A stretch of 64,000 nt of DNA from Shewanella metallivivens (GTDB lineage Bacteria; Pseudomonadota; Gammaproteobacteria; Enterobacterales; Shewanellaceae), in contig NZ_JAQQPZ010000015.1 in the NCBI RefSeq assembly GCF_028750675.1, positions 169,767 to 233,766 of the forward strand, written 5' to 3'. Positions within the stretch are counted from its first letter, which is position 1. Each line of letters begins with the position of its first letter. The translations under genes and the position numbers were made by a program. Shown piece after piece: positions 8,714 to 15,918 of the stretch. The notes under the pieces were generated by a model, which searched no databases, was not told where the DNA came from, and saw only the letters and a list, made by a program, of their open reading frames with translations.

Positions 8714-10039
8714 ATGGAACCATTACTAATGGCTGGATTTCAGTGTAATGAGCTAAATGACGTACTTTCTCGATTGCACTTTAAACTTTACTACATCAAC
8801 TCTCACGACAAACTTAACATTCCTACTAACTGTGCGTTATGCCTAATCGATTTACGTAAAAACGATATTATCAACAAGATTCAATACTTAGTTAGGGCGT
8901 TAGACCCGAGCGTTCATATTATTGTTTTAATTAATAAACCTCAGCTTGAAGATCCTAAAGTTAGTACGTTTATTGCTCAGTTTGCATGGGATTTTTGTAC
9001 CAGCCCAATCGATCCTGAGCGGCTTGCCAAGTGTTTGGGACATGGTATGGGGCTCGCTAAATTAAAGCAACAATGTCATGCACCGCGAGTCGATGATCCA
9101 AGGCAAGATCCCGGTCAACCTGTTATTCAATCTGCGGTTATGCAGCAATTATTTCGACAAATCGAACGTGTTGCTCCTACTGATATTCCTGTGTTGATTA
9201 GAGGAGAATCAGGAACCGGAAAAGAACTTGTTGCCACTAAATTACATCAACAATCAAATCGAAAGAATGGACCATTTATTACAGTTAATTGTGGTGCAAT
9301 GGCAGTAGGCTTGGTTCAATCTGAATTATTTGGGCATGAGAAAGGTGCCTTTACTGGGGCGACGAGCAGCAGAAAAGGTAAAATTGCGCTTGCGGATGGC
9401 GGCACATTATTTCTTGATGAAATTGGTGATTTACCTGCAGAACTGCAAGTTAATTTATTGCGTTTTTTGCAAGAAGGACTTTATGACTGTGTTGGAGGTG
9501 GCACGTCTAAGTCGGCTGATGTACGAATTCTAGCCGCCACGCATGTTGATCTAGAGAATGCCATTGATAATGGTCGGTTTAGATTAGATCTTTATTATCG
9601 ATTAAATGGTATCACTATCGAAACCCCAAGATTAAGAGACCGGCGTGATGATATTATTGGACTTGCTAACAGATTTATTGGGGTTTACTCAAACGAGTAC
9701 GGGCTTGCAACCAAGCCATTATCACAGTCAGCGAGCCACGCATTATTAAATCATCCATGGCCAGGCAATGTCCGTGAATTAATTAATCGTGTTCGTCGTG
9801 CAGTTGTACTTAGCGACACACAGCAAATTAGTGCGCAGAACCTAGAATTAGGTGGCATTGATAAAAAACGGCATATTGCCTTGTCACTTAAAACGTTAAA
9901 AGATAGCGCTGAAAAACAAGCATTGCAGCAAGCAATCTTGATTGCTGATGGTCAAGTCGAGTTAGCCGCGAGCTATTTAGATATTTCTAGAGCCACGTTT
10001 TATCGATTAATAGATAAACATGGCTTACAACTGATTTAA
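8714..10039 (+). CDS. VpsR-like sigma-54 enhancer-binding activator of the amyloid operon
   Basis: 441 residues from ATG 8714, preceded by AAAGGAT; the upstream in-frame ATG at 8684 lacks a good site. The N-terminal domain (1-120) is a receiver-like module resembling V. cholerae VpsR: CLIDLRKND at the phospho-Asp strand and FIAQFAWDFCTSPID near its end. The AAA+ domain (about 145-380) has Walker A GESGTGKELVA, the sigma-54-contacting GAFTGA loop, Walker B GGTLFLDEIGDL and the arginine-finger region. The C-terminus is a Fis-type helix-turn-helix (AASYLDISRATFYRLI). VpsR itself has a degenerate loop, whereas this protein has a canonical one. It lies 222 bp upstream of the fap-like operon, which has a sigma-54 promoter, so it is the likely activator; c-di-GMP sensing is inferred only from the family. 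Confidence 0.85.
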   Translation: MEPLLMAGFQCNELNDVLSRLHFKLYYINSHDKLNIPTNCALCLIDLRKNDIINKIQYLVRALDPSVHIIVLINKPQLEDPKVSTFIAQFAWDFCTSPIDPERLAKCLGHGMGLAKLKQQCHAPRVDDPRQDPGQPVIQSAVMQQLFRQIERVAPTDIPVLIRGESGTGKELVATKLHQQSNRKNGPFITVNCGAMAVGLVQSELFGHEKGAFTGATSSRKGKIALADGGTLFLDEIGDLPAELQVNLLRFLQEGLYDCVGGGTSKSADVRILAATHVDLENAIDNGRFRLDLYYRLNGITIETPRLRDRRDDIIGLANRFIGVYSNEYGLATKPLSQSASHALLNHPWPGNVRELINRVRRAVVLSDTQQISAQNLELGGIDKKRHIALSLKTLKDSAEKQALQQAILIADGQVELAASYLDISRATFYRLIDKHGLQLI

Positions 10040-10077
10040 CCACCTCTATTTCCCTCCACATTTCTTTTGGTTCTCTT

Positions 10078-10095
10078 AGTCTTAATTTTGAGACT
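10078..10095. promoter_or_regulatory. candidate enhancer site 1 for the VpsR-like activator
   Basis: AGTCTTAATTTTGAGACT is a dyad with 5-bp arms and an 8-base centre. It matches the dyad at 10144-10161 at 14 of 18 positions. Both lie upstream of the -24/-12 promoter at a distance usual for sigma-54 enhancers. Confidence 0.6.
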
Positions 10096-10143
10096 GTTGC
10101 TTAAAATAAAATCCAGCATTAATTCAACCACCTAGCTTTTTAT

Positions 10144-10161
10144 ATTCTTATTATTGAGAAT
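10144..10161. promoter_or_regulatory. candidate enhancer site 2 for the VpsR-like activator
   Basis: ATTCTTATTATTGAGAAT is a dyad of the same build as the one 66 bp upstream (shared core TCTTA-W-T-W-TTGAGA), about 70 bp before the sigma-54 promoter. Confidence 0.6.
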
Positions 10162-10211
10162 TTTTCGAACGTTGAAATATCTATGTTGTTGAAATTGCTT
10201 GGCTTTATGTT

Positions 10212-10229
10212 TTGGCATAAGGGTTGCTA
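10212..10229 (+). promoter_or_regulatory. sigma-54 (-24/-12) promoter of the fap-like operon
   Basis: TTGGCATAAGGGTTGCTA has GG at 10214-10215 and GC at 10226-10227 with exactly 10 bases between, and close agreement with TGGCAC-N5-TTGC. Transcription would start near 10239, about 20 bases before the first gene's ATG. The neighbouring activator carries GAFTGA, which supports the call. Confidence 0.85.
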
Positions 10230-10261
10230 CTTCCTAGTATCAAGTTAGGAAGGAACATCTT

Positions 10262-10879
10262 ATGGATATCATTAGCCTATTACATTGCAAGTTTGTGCAA
10301 CATGCTTTTAAGCGAGGATTGGAAATGAGCATGTTATTGCTCGCGGCACAAATTCAAGCTGATGATTCGAGCGTGATCGGTTCTCATGTGGTTCAAGGAG
10401 CAGGTATCGCAAGCATTAACCAGGCTGCAGGTGACTTTAATATTCAATCTAATAGCCATGCATTAGGTCGCAGCACAGTTATTAAAACGGTTAACTACCG
10501 TGTATTACCGTCGTCAGAATCGTTAACTGAAGCGAATAAGCAACTTACAACGGCAATAGACAGCCAAGCGTTTGCATTATTTCAAGGTTTAGCCAGTGTG
10601 AATCAAGTCAGTGGTGAACTCAATATGCAGGCCAATATCGGCAGTATAGCAATGGATGCAACGCTCGAAACCATCATGGGGCAAGGATTAAGTGATTCGG
10701 CATTAACTCAAGTGTCTAGCCAGTTAGCTCCTTCAACTTATCAATTATCACATTATCAGGCTGAAATTGCGCCAGACAGTTTTCTGGACGCACAAGGCGT
10801 GATGCAAATTAATCAGATTTCTGGCGATAAAAATATTGCCATTAACCAGTTCTCGTTGCAGTTACCAAGCGGGAATTAA
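10262..10879 (+). CDS. FapB-like minor amyloid subunit
   Basis: 205 residues; AGGAAGG lies before the ATG. A long n-region with basic residues precedes a short hydrophobic stretch (MSMLLLAAQIQA), a probable signal peptide ending near residue 33. Three imperfect repeats follow at about 48-64, 109-125 and 179-195: GIASINQAAGDFNIQSN, GLASVNQVSGELNMQAN and GVMQINQISGDKNIAIN. Asn/Gln-rich repeats with GxxNQxxGxxNxQxN are the amyloid-forming units of Fap fibre proteins. First gene after the sigma-54 promoter and 25 bp before the major subunit gene. Likely a nucleator or minor fibre component (FapB role). There is no CxxC at the C-terminus. Identity as FapB rather than FapA rests on the repeats. Confidence 0.72.
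   Translation: MDIISLLHCKFVQHAFKRGLEMSMLLLAAQIQADDSSVIGSHVVQGAGIASINQAAGDFNIQSNSHALGRSTVIKTVNYRVLPSSESLTEANKQLTTAIDSQAFALFQGLASVNQVSGELNMQANIGSIAMDATLETIMGQGLSDSALTQVSSQLAPSTYQLSHYQAEIAPDSFLDAQGVMQINQISGDKNIAINQFSLQLPSGN
10416..10452 (+). repeat. 37-bp block shared with the next gene
   Basis: The DNA of repeat 1 here matches 11203-11239 in the FapC-like gene at 33 of 37 positions (TTAACCAGGCTGCAGGTGA is identical in both). This points to duplication or conversion between the two subunit genes. Confidence 0.85.
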
Positions 10880-10904
10880 CTATCATCGATCGGAGGAAAG
10901 GAAG

Positions 10905-11981
10905 ATGAAAAAACTAACTCTAGTGCTAAGTATTGCAGCAATAATGAGTGGTTCTGCATATGCGAATGGAATGTTAGAAACTGATAGCAGTGTTGAATTA
11001 ACTAAAAGTGTAGATGTATCTAAAGAGCTTAAATATAAAGGCAAAGTGACTATTGAAGGTAATATTTATGCCGACGGGCTTGGAATGGCTGTGGTTGAAA
11101 ATGTTCAAGAATCAAGTGCCAACATGGTTATTAATTATTATCACGATAATGAAGCCCAAATTACTGATAATGCCTTTACGAATGCGAGCGGTAATATTGG
11201 TGTTAACCAGGCTGCAGGTGAATTTAATGCGCAATCTAACTCTGCTGCATTAGCAGCAATTGATGCTGGTTTTGCGTTTGGCTCTGGTGATGCTGAGATT
11301 TTCAGTACACAAGTGGGTGGTTTTAATACGGTGTGGAATGATGCTTCAACCAATACATCGACCATTGATGGTGCTGCATTTATGAATGCCACTGGTAATA
11401 TTGGTGTTAACGTTGCTGCAGGTAATAACAACCTACAGGCCAATAATATGGCTGCTGCAACATACCAAGGTGCACTAGGTGAAGCAAGTGTCTCTAATGT
11501 ACAGCAAACTGGCCATAATTATTCTGACAATTTAAGTGTGGTGCAAGACAGTGTTGAGTATATAAATGTTGATTTAGCATTTAATACGGACCTTGAAAAT
11601 TCTGGTTATAGTGGGCTTTCAACATTAGTGCCCGGTTACTATCCCGAAATTTGGACTGACGATGGCGTGCATGATAATGGCGATACAAGTGAACTTTGGG
11701 GCCACATCGATTTCGATGACGAAAATGGTTCAGGAGGCTCAATGCAGTTTAATGAAGTTGGAGAACTTGATCTTAACGGTACTGTAAGTGGTCAATTACC
11801 ATTCTTTATTGAAACCGTAACCCAAAAAACCAACAACTCATCATTGTTAGCGGGTAACTCATTCCAAGGTGCATCAGGTAATATTGGCGTTAACTTGGCC
11901 AGTGGCACCGGTAACTTGCAGTCTAACAACCTATCGTTAACAAGTATTGTTGCTGGTACAGACATTATTTCTGGCGAATAG
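10905..11981 (+). CDS. FapC-like major functional amyloid subunit
   Basis: 358 residues from ATG 10905, which has a strong CGGAGGAAAGGAAG site and starts a good signal peptide (MKKLTLVLSIAAIMSGSAYA, cleavage after 20). The mature protein is acidic, rich in Asn, Gly, Ala and Ser and free of cysteine. Three strong repeats lie at 94-112, 162-181 and 323-342: ASGNIGVNQAAGEFNAQSN, ATGNIGVNVAAGNNNLQAN and ASGNIGVNLASGTGNLQSN. Linkers of about 50 and 140 residues separate them, the R1-L1-R2-L2-R3 plan of FapC. The fibre would assemble outside the cell as biofilm matrix. Unlike the Pseudomonas proteins there is no C-terminal CxxC. Preceded by the FapB-like gene and followed, after a hairpin, by the protease gene. 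Confidence 0.85.
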   Translation: MKKLTLVLSIAAIMSGSAYANGMLETDSSVELTKSVDVSKELKYKGKVTIEGNIYADGLGMAVVENVQESSANMVINYYHDNEAQITDNAFTNASGNIGVNQAAGEFNAQSNSAALAAIDAGFAFGSGDAEIFSTQVGGFNTVWNDASTNTSTIDGAAFMNATGNIGVNVAAGNNNLQANNMAAATYQGALGEASVSNVQQTGHNYSDNLSVVQDSVEYINVDLAFNTDLENSGYSGLSTLVPGYYPEIWTDDGVHDNGDTSELWGHIDFDDENGSGGSMQFNEVGELDLNGTVSGQLPFFIETVTQKTNNSSLLAGNSFQGASGNIGVNLASGTGNLQSNNLSLTSIVAGTDIISGE

Positions 11982-12007
11982 GCTTTAATGAAAGATTATG
12001 AATAAGG

Positions 12008-12025
12008 CAGGGAGGAAACTCCCTG
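12008..12025 (+). promoter_or_regulatory. stem-loop between major subunit and protease genes
   Basis: CAGGGAG-GAAA-CTCCCTG is a perfect 7-bp stem with a GAAA tetraloop. No T-run follows, so it is more likely an mRNA-stabilising or processing hairpin, or one that limits read-through or translation of the protease gene. The only GGAGG near the protease start is inside this hairpin. Confidence 0.6.
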
Positions 12026-12034
12026 ATTCATCTT

Positions 12035-12739
12035 ATGAATAATATCACTCCATGGATGATCACCCTATCGATCATCAGCTGTTTAAGTTTTCATACAAGC
12101 TGTCTAGCTGCAAATATGCCTCTCACTGGCGTTGTACCAGGAATGGGAAATTACTCTAAGCAGATACAAAGTATTCGAGAGCGAAAATTTGAGTATGTGA
12201 TTGAGCAAAAAACTGACTTCTCTTGTGGCGCAGCGAGTTTGGCGAGTGTGCTCAAATTTGCTTATGATCGCCAAGAGATTAATGAGCAAAAAGTGCTCAT
12301 TGGTATGTTAGAGCATGCCGATTTAGGTTTGGTCAAAGAGCAAGGTTTTTCGTTGTTGAATATGAAGCGTTACCTACAATCTCAAGGATTACGAGGACGA
12401 GGTTATAAAGTGGGTGAGGCGGAAATGTCATTACTTAAAATCCCTGCAATTGTCTTACTTAATGATAGTGGTTACAGCCATTTTGTGGTTTTTCGCCGTC
12501 ATGATGAGGGGCTTGTCTATCTAGGCGATCCGGCGTTAGGTAATCGAATAATGACCATGGATGAGTTTAATCAAAAATGGAATGGCGTGGTGTTTGTGGT
12601 GATAGGCCAAGATTATCAAAGCGATAACCCGTTGTTGCATCCTCGGGCTAAATTGACGTTTAACTCGCTAGATCCATTATCACCAATGACAGACGCCGAA
12701 TTACTCGAATTTGGTTTTTCTTATTCAGACATGCTTTAA
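12035..12739 (+). CDS. FapD-like C39-family periplasmic protease
   Basis: 234 residues with an N-terminal signal or anchor (WMITLSIISCLSFHTSCLA). It has the papain-like C39 triad: Cys in DFSCGAASLASVL near residue 64, His in GYSHFVVFR near 149 and Asp in YLGDPALGN near 166. FapD in Pseudomonas is a C39-like protease needed for fibre export, thought to process Fap proteins. Order after the major subunit is as in fapBCDEF. The ATG at 12035 has no good ribosome site of its own. The stop of a 14-codon frame starting at 11998 overlaps it, so coupled translation is possible. Confidence 0.82.
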   Translation: MNNITPWMITLSIISCLSFHTSCLAANMPLTGVVPGMGNYSKQIQSIRERKFEYVIEQKTDFSCGAASLASVLKFAYDRQEINEQKVLIGMLEHADLGLVKEQGFSLLNMKRYLQSQGLRGRGYKVGEAEMSLLKIPAIVLLNDSGYSHFVVFRRHDEGLVYLGDPALGNRIMTMDEFNQKWNGVVFVVIGQDYQSDNPLLHPRAKLTFNSLDPLSPMTDAELLEFGFSYSDML

Positions 12740-12749
12740 GGAGGACGGT

Positions 12750-13463
12750 ATGAAATTAAGCATGATGCTTTTATTAACTATCGTGACACCTGCGATGGCG
12801 AGTTCACCTTCACTGTCAGTGTTTACACACAGCCAGGTGTTAACAGATTTTGAACTTGATGCCATGAAAGGGAAGTACACCAATAATGGCCAAGATTATT
12901 ATTTTGGCTTACAAATGCAAACTCAATTTATTCAAGATAATGGTGTTCAACAACAAGTGGGGATGCAAATTGAAATTAGCCAAATTGATAATCGCCCCTC
13001 TATTAATATTACGATTAGTGATCCCGATGCAGTTGATAGCCAAAATGAATTTAACATTGATTCGTTAGGGCAATCTGCTGGTCTACAACAACGTATCCAA
13101 ATTGCAGGTAATGAAAACTTGGCCGTTAATGAGCTCGATATGGCTCAAGGGCGATTAGCCTCTTTACCACAAGGCGTGAGTATTGCATTAGGCACAACCC
13201 TAGTGAGTCAAAATGGCGATACCACTTTTTCGACTAATCCTAACACGATGGGATATCAAATCGAACTTGCTTCAGGCAAAGCTAGCCAAGGATTAAATTA
13301 TCAGGATGGCAATGGCCAGTTGGTTCAGAGTATTTTTATTGATGGACTTAGTCATAGTGTGATAAATCAGTCTACAATACGATATGACGGTATGCCTGTT
13401 GGACCAATACAGTCTAATATACTTGGTAGGCAAATCAGTGATTTAACCGCTTTAGGTTTTTAA
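12750..13463 (+). CDS. FapE-like secreted protein of the amyloid operon
   Basis: 237 residues from ATG 12750, which has a near-ideal AAGGAGG site 11 bp after the protease stop. The signal peptide is MKLSMMLLLTIVTPAMA. The mature protein is Gln/Asn/Ser-rich and probably beta-rich (LQMQTQFIQDNGVQQQVGMQ near 54; FSTNPNTMGYQIELASG near 165) with no cysteine. I cannot match it firmly to a domain. Position between the C39 protease and the porin-like gene, plus size, is that of FapE, a minor fibre-associated component in Pseudomonas. The function is inferred from position. Confidence 0.6.
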   Translation: MKLSMMLLLTIVTPAMASSPSLSVFTHSQVLTDFELDAMKGKYTNNGQDYYFGLQMQTQFIQDNGVQQQVGMQIEISQIDNRPSINITISDPDAVDSQNEFNIDSLGQSAGLQQRIQIAGNENLAVNELDMAQGRLASLPQGVSIALGTTLVSQNGDTTFSTNPNTMGYQIELASGKASQGLNYQDGNGQLVQSIFIDGLSHSVINQSTIRYDGMPVGPIQSNILGRQISDLTALGF

Positions 13464-13492
13464 TTCATTCGGTACAAGCCAAGGATGTGTTT

Positions 13493-14821
13493 ATGAATAA
13501 GAAATGGACCTCAGCTGTCGCAATGGTATTGCCTAGTTTGCTGGCAATACCTGCGCATGCTGCAGATACTCATTCTCAACCTGAACCTGCCTCACAATCT
13601 ACTTTATCTGAGCAAGACATTGCTGAACTTAAACAAAAATTGATTTTATTAAATCAACAAATAAAGTTGCAGCAACAAACTATAAATCAGATGGCACAAC
13701 AAGTACTCAAGCAAGAGGCATTAATTAATCAAACTAGCGCGACAAATGTCGCATCGACAGCACAACAAACTTCCTCGCAAGTAGACCTACAATCAGTTGA
13801 AAGGCCTCAAGTAGAGACTACGTCACAAAACACTATCGCAAGTAATGATTCTTCAGAACGCAAAAAAGCGCCAGATCGAGCAAGAAGTACAGATGATGTA
13901 CTTCAAGAAGCGCATAACGTATTTACGCGTAAATTTACCGTTGAACCTTCATTTACTTACAGTTATTACAGTCGAAAAGATCTTATTTTAAGAGGCTTTT
14001 TAGCACTGGATGCGATATTTCTCGGTAATTTAAATTTAGATCGTATACGTACAAATACCACTCAACTTGATCTCACCACTCGTTATACTTTAAATGACGA
14101 TTGGCAGTTTGAATTTGGATTGCCGTACCTGTATCGCTGGAGTCAATATGATTCAGTTGGTGAGGGTAACTCGAGTCAACGTTATGAAACAGCAAAAGTG
14201 AGCGGTGGGCAGATTGGTGATATGACGGGAGCTGTTTATTATCGTATTAATACTGAATCGGTCGATTGGCCTGATTGGGTTTGGAATTTTAGAGTTCGAG
14301 CCCCTACAGGGAAAGACCCATTTGGTATTGCGTTAGAGAGTTCTGAAACCGGGAATTTAACTTATCCAACTGAAATGGCCTCTGGCTCTGGTGTATGGAG
14401 TGTATCTACTGGGTTTAGTTTAGCTAAAACATTTGATCCAGCTATTGTGTTTTTTAACTTAAATTATGGTGCGAGTTTTAAGGAACATTTTGATGATTTA
14501 TCAGGTGCTGTAGGAGAGAGTCCTGGGGAAATAGACTTGGGAAATTATCTTGATTATAGCCTGGGTTTAGCATTTGCCGTGTCTGAAAGAATGAGCCTTG
14601 CAATGAGTTTTAATCAACGGTTTTACAGCAAAACCAAACAACGACCTGAAGGCGGTCAGTGGGAAGGCATTCCAAGAACAGATACCAATACTGCCAATTT
14701 GGGGATTGGTGCAACGTTAGCGTTATCGCCTAACTTGTCTATGGTGACCTCTATTGGTGCAGGTTTAACAGAAGATTCTCCTGATTACCAAATCAGCTTA
14801 CGTTTTCCATATCGCTTTTAA
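13493..14821 (+). CDS. FapF-like outer-membrane amyloid exporter
   Basis: 442 residues from ATG 13493 with AAGGA seven bases upstream; an in-frame GTG at 13487 is less likely. A signal peptide ends at AHAA. A Gln/Lys/Leu-rich coiled coil spans about 35-80 (LSEQDIAELKQKLILLNQQI), then a Ser/Thr/Gln linker, then a beta-barrel from about 145 ending in FPYRF, the terminal phenylalanine typical of outer-membrane barrels. FapF in Pseudomonas is a trimeric barrel with an N-terminal coiled-coil that gates export of Fap subunits. Last gene of the operon; the next gene is convergent. Confidence 0.8.
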   Translation: MNKKWTSAVAMVLPSLLAIPAHAADTHSQPEPASQSTLSEQDIAELKQKLILLNQQIKLQQQTINQMAQQVLKQEALINQTSATNVASTAQQTSSQVDLQSVERPQVETTSQNTIASNDSSERKKAPDRARSTDDVLQEAHNVFTRKFTVEPSFTYSYYSRKDLILRGFLALDAIFLGNLNLDRIRTNTTQLDLTTRYTLNDDWQFEFGLPYLYRWSQYDSVGEGNSSQRYETAKVSGGQIGDMTGAVYYRINTESVDWPDWVWNFRVRAPTGKDPFGIALESSETGNLTYPTEMASGSGVWSVSTGFSLAKTFDPAIVFFNLNYGASFKEHFDDLSGAVGESPGEIDLGNYLDYSLGLAFAVSERMSLAMSFNQRFYSKTKQRPEGGQWEGIPRTDTNTANLGIGATLALSPNLSMVTSIGAGLTEDSPDYQISLRFPYRF

Positions 14822-14823
14822 TT

Positions 14824-14872
14824 TACCCCCCTCAAGTCGCTTGGTTCACTATGATTTAATCGGCTTGGGGGT
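14824..14872. terminator. possible terminator between convergent genes
   Basis: ACCCCC and CAAG near 14826-14837 can pair with CTTGGGGGT at 14864-14872 with a bulge. It lies between the convergent fapF-like and LysR genes. The T-run after it is short. Confidence 0.4.
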
Positions 14873-14879
14873 ATCACTT

Positions 14880-15791
14880 TTACCCCATCATCGAGTGTAA
14901 CGACTCTTGGCTGGTGTAACGTTTAGTGAAAAAGTCTAAAAAGGCACTGATGTTGCTGGCTAGTTGGCGTCGACTTGAATATACCCCATACACTTTAAAT
15001 GATTCCATTGGCCAGTCTTGTAAAATGGGCACTAAACTGCCGGCCGCTAATTCTTGTTTGCAACTCGTGTTCGATAACATCGCAATGCCAAAGTCATCTA
15101 TTGCTAGGCGTTTAACCATGCTAGCACTGTTAACCCGTACTTTACGTTTGAAGGTGGCCATCATTTTACGGTTGCCTTTACCTAATGGCCATATCGGGGC
15201 CGAAAGCGTGGTTCCCAATAATATACCGTTATGTTGGGCAAGCTCTTGTGGCGTAGCAGGGCTATTATGCTTTTTGATATAACCTGGGCTGGCAACAAGA
15301 ATGGGTTGGCGTTCAAATAATAATCGGGCAACTAAATCAGATGACTGCAATGGGCCATACTTAATGGCAATATCGTACCCTTCGCCCACGAGACCGACAT
15401 CGTTATCGGTAAATTGAATATCGAGTTCTATATTGGGGTATAGGCGCATAAAACTTGAACATAAATGACCAATAACATCTTGAGAAAACGACACCGGAAT
15501 AGCGATTCTTAATGACCCCGAAATATCGGTATGGGTATTTTCAATAATGGCTTTTGCCGCTTCAATTTCGTGACTAATGGAATCACAGTGCTGAAAAAAC
15601 AGCGCGCCAACTTGCGTTAGACTTAAATTTCGGGTGTCACGTTGTAATAATCGCACCCCAAGTTGCTCTTCTAATTGGGCAACTTTACGACTAATGGTTG
15701 ATTTAGGTTGTCCGATGTCTCTTGCTGCTTGAGAGAAGCCTTTGGCTCTCACTACCGCTGCAAACAGCATCATACCGTTCAAATCGGGCAT
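14880..15791 (-). CDS. LysR family transcriptional regulator
   Basis: 303 residues. The N-terminal winged helix-turn-helix (1-60) shows GFSQAARDIGQPKSTISRKV and LEEQLGVRLLQRDTR. The rest is a periplasmic-binding-like effector domain, as in CrgA-type LysR proteins. It is divergent from the fused acetyl-CoA carboxylase gene with about 127 bp between starts, so it may regulate that gene or itself. The effector is unknown. Confidence 0.85.
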   Translation of the reverse strand: MPDLNGMMLFAAVVRAKGFSQAARDIGQPKSTISRKVAQLEEQLGVRLLQRDTRNLSLTQVGALFFQHCDSISHEIEAAKAIIENTHTDISGSLRIAIPVSFSQDVIGHLCSSFMRLYPNIELDIQFTDNDVGLVGEGYDIAIKYGPLQSSDLVARLLFERQPILVASPGYIKKHNSPATPQELAQHNGILLGTTLSAPIWPLGKGNRKMMATFKRKVRVNSASMVKRLAIDDFGIAMLSNTSCKQELAAGSLVPILQDWPMESFKVYGVYSSRRQLASNISAFLDFFTKRYTSQESLHSMMG

Positions 15792-15918
15792 TTTAGTCTC
15801 ACTGTCTCATTAATGGAACAAAGCGTCCAAGGTAGTATATGTGGTAATTTGCCTACTAACAAAGTTATATTTACGAGCTATAAAAATTTCAGAGGCTATA
15901 TAAGCAGAGGATCTAAGG

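Noticed and set aside
10836..10904. In-frame N-terminal extension of the FapC-like protein overlapping the previous gene
   Set aside because: The ATG at 10905 has an excellent ribosome site and starts a clean signal peptide; the extension would bury both.
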